Shown: positions 7,841 through 11,507 of the stretch, in pieces
Layout: every line of letters starts with the position of its first letter
How positions within the stretch are numbered: position 1 is the stretch's first letter
NCBI GenBank assembly: GCA_023433755.1
Contig: JAEYUA010000122.1
Span: forward strand, 1 to 11,507
Reading direction: 5' to 3'
Origin: Bacteroidota bacterium
Lineage (GTDB): Bacteria; Bacteroidota; Bacteroidia; Chitinophagales; Chitinophagaceae
DNA: 11,507 bases
Notes under the pieces: model-generated
Seen by the model: the letters and a program-made list of their open reading frames with translations, nothing else
Databases searched by the model: none
What the model was told of the DNA's origin: nothing
Program-made: the position numbers and the translations under genes

Positions 7841-9131
7841 ACAGTACAGAAAAACGTTTGATCGCTTCCACCAGCACATCCAGGTTTTTAGTAGTGGTAT
7901 AAACATTGGGGGTGATCCTGACACCTTTGATATTCTCCCATTCGATTCCGACTGCGTGAATTTTATAATTATTGAAAAGGAAACTATCCAGTTCTGCGGG
8001 TTTTTTCCCTTCGAATCCTACTATTCCGATGGCACAACCCCATTCTTTTTTCAATGAAGTGCCCAGCCTGATTTTGGGAAGGTCTTTGACCTTTTCCATC
8101 CAGTAGTTCTTCAGGAAATGTAGTCTTGCCTGCTTTCTTTCAATGCCGATCATTTCATGGAATTCAATGGCTTTGCCAATGGCCTGCTCAATAAAAAAGG
8201 GACGCGTGCCAAGATGTTCAAATTTGCGGATGTCGTCTTTTAAAGGATCGTCAGAGGCGAACATAGGATAGAGCTGTGCGATCTTTTCCTTTTTCACCCA
8301 GAGCATTCCGCTGCCAATGGGTGCATACAACCATTTGTGCAGGCTCGTGGCGAAGTAGTCGCCGTGCAGTTCAGGAATGCTGAAATCAAAATGCGCGAAA
8401 CTGTGTGCTCCGTCAACCAGCACTTCAATTCCTCTTTTATGTGCCTCGTCAGCAATTTTCCGGACCGGTATCACCTGCCCGTTCCAGTTGATCACATGAG
8501 TAATGTTCACAGCTTTGGTGCGTGGCGTGAAGCCCTTCACATACTGCTGTACCAGGTAATCTTCATTTTCTGAAGGCAGTTCGAGGTTAATCCAGTTGAT
8601 CCTGATGCCATCACGGAGTTCTCTTTGCTTCCAGGCATTGATCACATTTGGATAATCCTGTTTGGCAACCACCACCTCATCCCCTGCTTTAAGCCGAAGG
8701 CCAAAGATCACGGTCTCCAGTCCTTCAGAGGAATTGCGGTTGATGGCGATTTCTTCTTTACTGGCCCCACCCAGTTTAGCAAGATTTGCGCGAAGAGGTT
8801 CCCTGCCCTGGTCAATCACCCGCCACATATAATAGCTGGGCGCTTCATTAGACAGATCGTAATATCTTTTCATGGCATCCTGCACGGTGCGTGGGGCCGG
8901 TGATACACCACCATTATTCAGGTTAATGATACCCGGAGAAACGGTGAATGATTGCTGGATGTAATACCAGAATTCCTCATCCGTGGCCAGTTCACCCGGG
9001 GGAATATCGTTTGCTTTTTGAATAGCCCTCTCCAGGTTACGGCTCCAGGCAGGAGCAGCCAGTGAGGCGAGAAGGGTTGATGCCGAGAAAAGGCCTGCTT
9101 TCTGCAGAAAAGAGCGTCGGTTGGTGCCCAT
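7839..9131 (-). CDS. Tat-exported class-V aminotransferase-fold PLP-dependent enzyme
   Basis: The 430-residue protein begins with a twin-arginine signal: N-R-R-S-F-L at residues 4-9, a hydrophobic stretch of about 15 residues, and Ala-rich sequence ending near residue 30. The body is a fold-type I PLP enzyme of the aminotransferase class V group (isopenicillin-N epimerase/cysteine desulfurase-like). The likely Schiff-base lysine is Lys266 in TSLHKWLYAP, and Asp240 in LVDGAHS should contact the pyridine nitrogen of PLP. A substrate-side segment NLNNGGVSPAPRTV precedes them. Length is usual for the family. Tat export fits a cofactor-loaded enzyme folding in the cytoplasm before moving to the periplasm. 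The substrate cannot be read from sequence, and no neighbour suggests a pathway. It is not a close match to IscS/SufS by the motifs seen, so a desulfurase role is not claimed. Confidence 0.9.
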   Translation of the reverse strand: MGTNRRSFLQKAGLFSASTLLASLAAPAWSRNLERAIQKANDIPPGELATDEEFWYYIQQSFTVSPGIINLNNGGVSPAPRTVQDAMKRYYDLSNEAPSYYMWRVIDQGREPLRANLAKLGGASKEEIAINRNSSEGLETVIFGLRLKAGDEVVVAKQDYPNVINAWKQRELRDGIRINWINLELPSENEDYLVQQYVKGFTPRTKAVNITHVINWNGQVIPVRKIADEAHKRGIEVLVDGAHSFAHFDFSIPELHGDYFATSLHKWLYAPIGSGMLWVKKEKIAQLYPMFASDDPLKDDIRKFEHLGTRPFFIEQAIGKAIEFHEMIGIERKQARLHFLKNYWMEKVKDLPKIRLGTSLKKEWGCAIGIVGFEGKKPAELDSFLFNNYKIHAVGIEWENIKGVRITPNVYTTTKNLDVLVEAIKRFSVL

Positions 9132-9271
9132 GCCGGTCGTTTTGATAAATGTATCAAGAGAAATGCATATTCACGGGTTCCATTTGACGGGTGGCTGATC
9201 TCTTGAATTTTCCACCGGGTTGAAGATCAAAGCTTAAAACAGCTCTAAATTGTGCTTTTGGCGGAAAAAGT

Positions 9272-9303
9272 TTTGGTACATCTTTCCCTGCCCTTTATTT
9301 TTG
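9272..9303 (+). promoter_or_regulatory. Promoter for tRNA-Gln (TTTG-N20-TATTTTTG)
   Basis: TTTG at 9272-9275 and TATTTTTG at 9296-9303 match the Bacteroidota -33/-7 consensus with a 20-base spacer, the best-formed promoter in the window. The predicted start site near 9310 leaves about 40 bases of 5' leader before the tRNA. That leader contains the GC-rich inverted repeat CCGGC/GCCGG (9327-9341). Confidence 0.65.
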
Positions 9304-9350
9304 CACTCCTTTCAGCGATCCCTGCCCCGGCAGGAAGCCGGAATACGGAT

Positions 9351-9421
9351 TGAGCTATGGTGTAACGGTAGCACTACAGATTTTGGTTCTGTCTGTCAAG
9401 GTTCGAATCCTTGTAGCTCAA
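9351..9421 (+). tRNA. tRNA-Gln (anticodon UUG)
   Basis: A full cloverleaf can be folded: acceptor TGAGCTA (9351-9357) with TAGCTCA (9414-9420), D stem GTGT/GCAC, anticodon stem ACAGA/TCTGT around loop TTTTGGT, and T stem CAAGG/CCTTG around TTCGAAT. The anticodon TTG is at 9383-9385, reading CAA glutamine codons. The discriminator base is A (9421). CCA is not encoded and must be added after transcription. This is a single-gene transcript with its own promoter and terminator. Confidence 0.96.
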
Positions 9422-9423
9422 CT

Positions 9424-9449
9424 AGCGAAGCAAATGCTTCGCTTTTTTT
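9424..9449 (+). terminator. Rho-independent terminator after tRNA-Gln
   Basis: AGCGAAGC (9424-9431) and GCTTCGCT (9436-9443) form a perfect 8-base stem with an AAAT loop, followed by a run of T to 9449. It begins three bases after the tRNA. Confidence 0.9.
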
Positions 9450-9618
9450 ATGCAATTACGCGTCAGAGGTTTCCTGTTAAACAAAATCAATTCTGCCTGG
9501 CTAACGGTCCTGCCTACCTGATGAACCGGTCCCGGAATTTTAACGAAGCATATCAGCATGAATAAATAATTTTATAAGGCGATTTTGAGAGAAGAATTTT
9601 TTTGATTCCAATTCCTCA
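9450..9618. other. Non-coding stretch, no recognisable feature
   Basis: Between the tRNA terminator and the arginine-operon -7 box I find no convincing gene, tRNA or repeat. It is AT-rich towards its end (around 9560-9605), as expected upstream of a promoter. Confidence 0.5.
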
Positions 9619-9626
9619 TAAATTTG
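9619..9626 (+). promoter_or_regulatory. Candidate -7 box (TAAATTTG) for the arginine operon
   Basis: Exact TAnnTTTG match. A start site about seven bases downstream (near 9633) would fall just ahead of the ATG of the small leader ORF at 9640, leaving a leader of about 220 bases before the acetyltransferase gene. The nearest TTTG (9601-9604) is only 14 bases upstream, short of the usual spacing, so the -33 element is uncertain. Confidence 0.5.
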
Positions 9627-9639
9627 CATCCTCCAATTG

Positions 9640-9753
9640 ATGAACAAGAGCGCACATAACAAACATTTTGTTTTCCATGAGCTGGCATGCACCCGCATGT
9701 ACGACGTGTGCTTTGACCTTTTCCGCTATCTCTCAAGACGACGTGGTTGCTGA
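9640..9753 (+). CDS. Putative arginine-rich leader peptide (attenuator) of the arginine operon
   Basis: ATG at 9640 opens a 37-residue frame ending at TGA 9751-9753. Its last residues read LSRRRGC: three consecutive arginine codons (AGA, CGA, CGT at 9736-9744), two codons before the stop. Two further arginines (CGC) occur earlier, for five in 37. It begins just downstream of a -7 box and lies about 100 bases ahead of the acetyltransferase gene that precedes argG. A short ORF with a run of codons for the pathway's own amino acid, followed by alternative hairpins, is the hallmark of ribosome-mediated attenuation as known for trp, his and leu operons. When charged tRNA-Arg is scarce, the ribosome would stall on the run and change the downstream fold. 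Function is inferred; no protein-family match is claimed, and chance cannot be excluded for a frame this short. Confidence 0.62.
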   Translation: MNKSAHNKHFVFHELACTRMYDVCFDLFRYLSRRRGC

Positions 9754-9801
9754 TAGGACGAGCCACTTACCAGGGCCCCTGTCAGTGAATTACTCCCGGC
9801 T
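9743..9801 (+). promoter_or_regulatory. Mutually exclusive hairpins downstream of the leader peptide
   Basis: Hairpin A pairs GTGGTT (9743-9748, starting inside the third arginine codon) with AGCCAC (9761-9766). Hairpin B pairs CACT (9764-9767) with AGTG (9784-9787) and CAGG (9771-9774) with CCTG (9778-9781). They share 9764-9766, so only one can form. A further pairing of AGCC (9761-9764) with GGCT (9798-9801), followed by TTATTCTT, could be a weak terminator. A ribosome stalled on the arginine codons would cover the left arm of A. Which fold terminates cannot be decided by eye; no strong U tract is present. Confidence 0.4.
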
Positions 9802-9855
9802 TTATTCTTGGTACAGGATTGGTAATCCATAAATCATATCAACTCTTTTACAATA

Positions 9856-10554
9856 GTGGACAATCAGAATATTATCATCAGGGTAGCCAACCCCGGCGAT
9901 GAGATGTATGCCAAAATCATTACGGATGAGATGGAATCATCAGCCATGGCAAGGGGTACAGGCATCGCCAAAAGGTCTCCTGAATATATCATCCAGAAGA
10001 TCAGTGAAGGCAAGGCCGTAATCGCCCTTACTACCGAGGGTACCTGGGTGGGCTTCTGTTATATTGAAACCTGGGAGGGAGAATACGTGGCCAATTCGGG
10101 GTTGATCGTAGCTCCTGAATTCAGGAAAAGCGGCGTGGCAAAATCCATCAAGCAAAAAATCTTCCAGTTGAGCCGTGAGAAATATCCTGATGCCAAGATC
10201 TTCGGATTAACAACCGGTCTGGCTGTTATGAAGATCAACAGCGATTTGGGTTATGAGCCTGTTACCTATTCTGAGCTCACACAGGATGAAAAATTCTGGG
10301 CCGGCTGCAAAAGCTGTGTCAACTTCGAGATCCTGATGAGCAAGGACAGGAAGAACTGCCTTTGCACTGCCATGCTTTACGATCCCAAAGATCATTACGA
10401 GCCTTCCGAAACAAAAGAACATTTTGAGAAGAAGAGCAAAGTCTATGAAAGGTTGCTGAAGCTCAAGCAAAGCAGGTTCCTCCAGAGATTCAGACGAGGG
10501 GAACGCAATCCGAACCGCAAGTTGAAAATGCTTTTTTTAAACCTGTTCCATTAA
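9856..10554 (+). CDS. GNAT-family N-acetyltransferase of the arginine operon, candidate acyl-glutamate synthase
   Basis: The 232-residue product is a GNAT acyltransferase. The acyl-CoA pyrophosphate loop is visible as RKSGVA at residues 90-95, after the beta-strand segment NSGLIVAPEF, and a second conserved block reads KIFGLTTGLAVMKINSDLGYEP. Unusually, four cysteines sit in a CX2C-X13-CXC pattern (Cys151, 154, 168, 170), which could bind a metal. A basic C-terminal tail follows. The start is a GTG at 9856; an in-frame stop lies upstream at 9823-9825, no ATG intervenes, and no Shine-Dalgarno sequence is seen. It ends nine bases before argG, so the two are almost surely co-transcribed. Bacteroidota arginine clusters often begin with such a GNAT gene and use acylated intermediates, so it is a candidate for the first step (N-acetyl- or N-succinylglutamate formation) in place of classical ArgA. 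The substrate is inferred from context, not shown. Confidence 0.9.
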   Translation: MDNQNIIIRVANPGDEMYAKIITDEMESSAMARGTGIAKRSPEYIIQKISEGKAVIALTTEGTWVGFCYIETWEGEYVANSGLIVAPEFRKSGVAKSIKQKIFQLSREKYPDAKIFGLTTGLAVMKINSDLGYEPVTYSELTQDEKFWAGCKSCVNFEILMSKDRKNCLCTAMLYDPKDHYEPSETKEHFEKKSKVYERLLKLKQSRFLQRFRRGERNPNRKLKMLFLNLFH

Positions 10555-10563
10555 TTACCATTC

Positions 10564-11507
10564 ATGAAGAAAGTTGTACTTGGTTTCAGTGGTGGTTTGG
10601 ATACCACTTACTGCGTTAAATATTTAAGTGAAGAAAAAGGCTACGAGGTGCACAGCATCATTGTAAATACCGGTGGCTTCACTGATGATGAATTGCAGAA
10701 AATAGAAGCGCATGCCTACACACTGGGAGTAAAAACCCATACAACTGTAAATGCTGTAAAGACTTATTATGACAGGATCATCAAATACCTGGTTTATGGA
10801 AATGTTTTAAAGAACAATACCTATCCCTTAAGTGTCAGCGCTGAAAGACTGAGCCAGGCCCTGCACATAGCTGAACATGTTCAAAAACTGGAGGCAGATG
10901 CGGTTGCGCATGGCAGCACAGGTGCAGGCAACGACCAGGTCCGCTTTGATATGATCTTTCATATTATGATCCCCGGCGTGGAGATCATCACGCCCATTCG
11001 TGATCTTAAATTAAGCCGCGAGCAGGAGATTGAATATCTCAGAAGCAAGGGTGTTGAAATGAACACGGAAAAAGCGATGTATTCCATCAATAAAGGTTTG
11101 TGGGGTACAAGCGTAGGAGGAAAGGAAACGCTGAATTCAAAGGGCATGTTACCTGAATCTGCCTGGCCTACCCAGGTTAGCAAATCCGGTGAAGAAGAGA
11201 TCACACTCCATTTCGAAAAAGGAGAACTCACGGCGGTCAACGGACAAACATTCACGCATCCGACAGAAGCCATTAAAAAACTTCATGACATCGTTGCTCC
11301 TTACGGTATCGGCAGGGATGTGCATGTGGGTGATACCATCATCGGCATCAAGGGTCGTGTGGGTTTTGAAGCAGCAGCGCCCATGGTAATCATTAAAGCG
11401 CATCATGCCCTGGAAAAACATGTGCTCACCAAGTGGCAATTGAACTGGAAGGACCAGCTTGCACTATTCTATGGCAACTGGCTGCATGAAGGACAGATCC
11501 TGGATCC
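10564..11507 (+). CDS. argG: Argininosuccinate synthase, 3' end outside window
   Basis: ArgG joins citrulline and aspartate, using ATP, to make argininosuccinate, the penultimate step of arginine synthesis, in the cytoplasm. The N-terminal ATP pyrophosphatase P-loop SGGLDT is at residues 9-14, and the family segment GSTGAGNDQVRF is at 117-128. The usual family form has GC(T/N)GKGNDQVRF, so this is a Ser/Ala variant of the loop. About 314 of roughly 400 residues are inside the window. ATG at 10564 gives the expected MKKVVLGFSGG start. It lies nine bases after the GNAT gene and under the same presumed leader control. Downstream genes are not visible. Confidence 0.97.
   Translation, partial: MKKVVLGFSGGLDTTYCVKYLSEEKGYEVHSIIVNTGGFTDDELQKIEAHAYTLGVKTHTTVNAVKTYYDRIIKYLVYGNVLKNNTYPLSVSAERLSQALHIAEHVQKLEADAVAHGSTGAGNDQVRFDMIFHIMIPGVEIITPIRDLKLSREQEIEYLRSKGVEMNTEKAMYSINKGLWGTSVGGKETLNSKGMLPESAWPTQVSKSGEEEITLHFEKGELTAVNGQTFTHPTEAIKKLHDIVAPYGIGRDVHVGDTIIGIKGRVGFEAAAPMVIIKAHHALEKHVLTKWQLNWKDQLALFYGNWLHEGQILD

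Noticed and set aside
7785..8057. Plus-strand open frame starting in the repeat island
   Set aside because: It begins in repeated GCCAATGGC words and continues antisense to the PLP enzyme; no family features.
9321..9341. GC-rich inverted repeats (CCTGC/GCAGG and CCGGC/GCCGG) just before the tRNA, considered as a terminator
   Set aside because: No T tract follows and it lies between the predicted start site and the tRNA, so it is more likely part of the pre-tRNA leader.
9250..9565. Plus-strand open frames crossing the tRNA-Gln gene
   Set aside because: They run through a well-folded tRNA and its terminator, so they cannot be real coding sequences.
9572..9766. Minus-strand open frame of 64 codons in the arginine-operon leader
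   Set aside because: It overlaps the -7 box and leader ORF in antisense, its composition is unlike a protein, and it has no promoter; the plus-strand features explain the region better.

Overview
The window looks like chromosomal DNA of a Bacteroidota member, most likely the Chitinophagaceae/Chitinophagales. The pointers are: type IX secretion system (T9SS) proteins (a gingipain-fold C25 peptidase and a PorV/PorQ-family outer-membrane protein); several exact TAnnTTTG promoter elements (the Bacteroidota -7 box); no convincing Shine-Dalgarno sequences ahead of the genes; and a short-clade argininosuccinate synthase preceded by a GNAT acetyltransferase. No mobile element, CRISPR array or rRNA is visible.

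Layout. Positions 1-6218 (minus strand) hold a two-gene T9SS unit: a PorV/PorQ-family beta-barrel gene (6218-5103), then after 24 bases a very large PorU-like C25 peptidase gene (5078 to beyond position 1). The intergenic stretch 6219-6403 is divergent and has a -7-like element for each direction. tyrS (6404-7681, plus) is complete. It converges on a Tat-exported class-V aminotransferase-fold gene (7839-9131, minus). The 157 bases between their stops are filled with copies of a GCCATTGGC-type word that form inverted repeats, probably a shared terminator. A tRNA-Gln(UUG) gene follows (9351-9421, plus), with a well-formed promoter and a strong intrinsic terminator.

Positions 9619-11507 (plus) form the head of an arginine biosynthesis operon: a -7 box, a previously unlisted 37-codon leader ORF with three consecutive arginine codons just before its end (9640-9753), mutually exclusive RNA hairpins, a GNAT acetyltransferase with a CX2C...CXC cysteine cluster (9856-10554), and argG (10564 to beyond the window).

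Working together: the PorV-like barrel and the C25 sortase-like protein plausibly act as a pair at the outer membrane, releasing and attaching T9SS cargo. The GNAT gene is a candidate for the first, acyl-glutamate-forming step of arginine synthesis, ArgG performs the penultimate step, and the leader ORF looks like an arginine-sensing attenuator controlling them. The attenuator is the most interesting element in the window.
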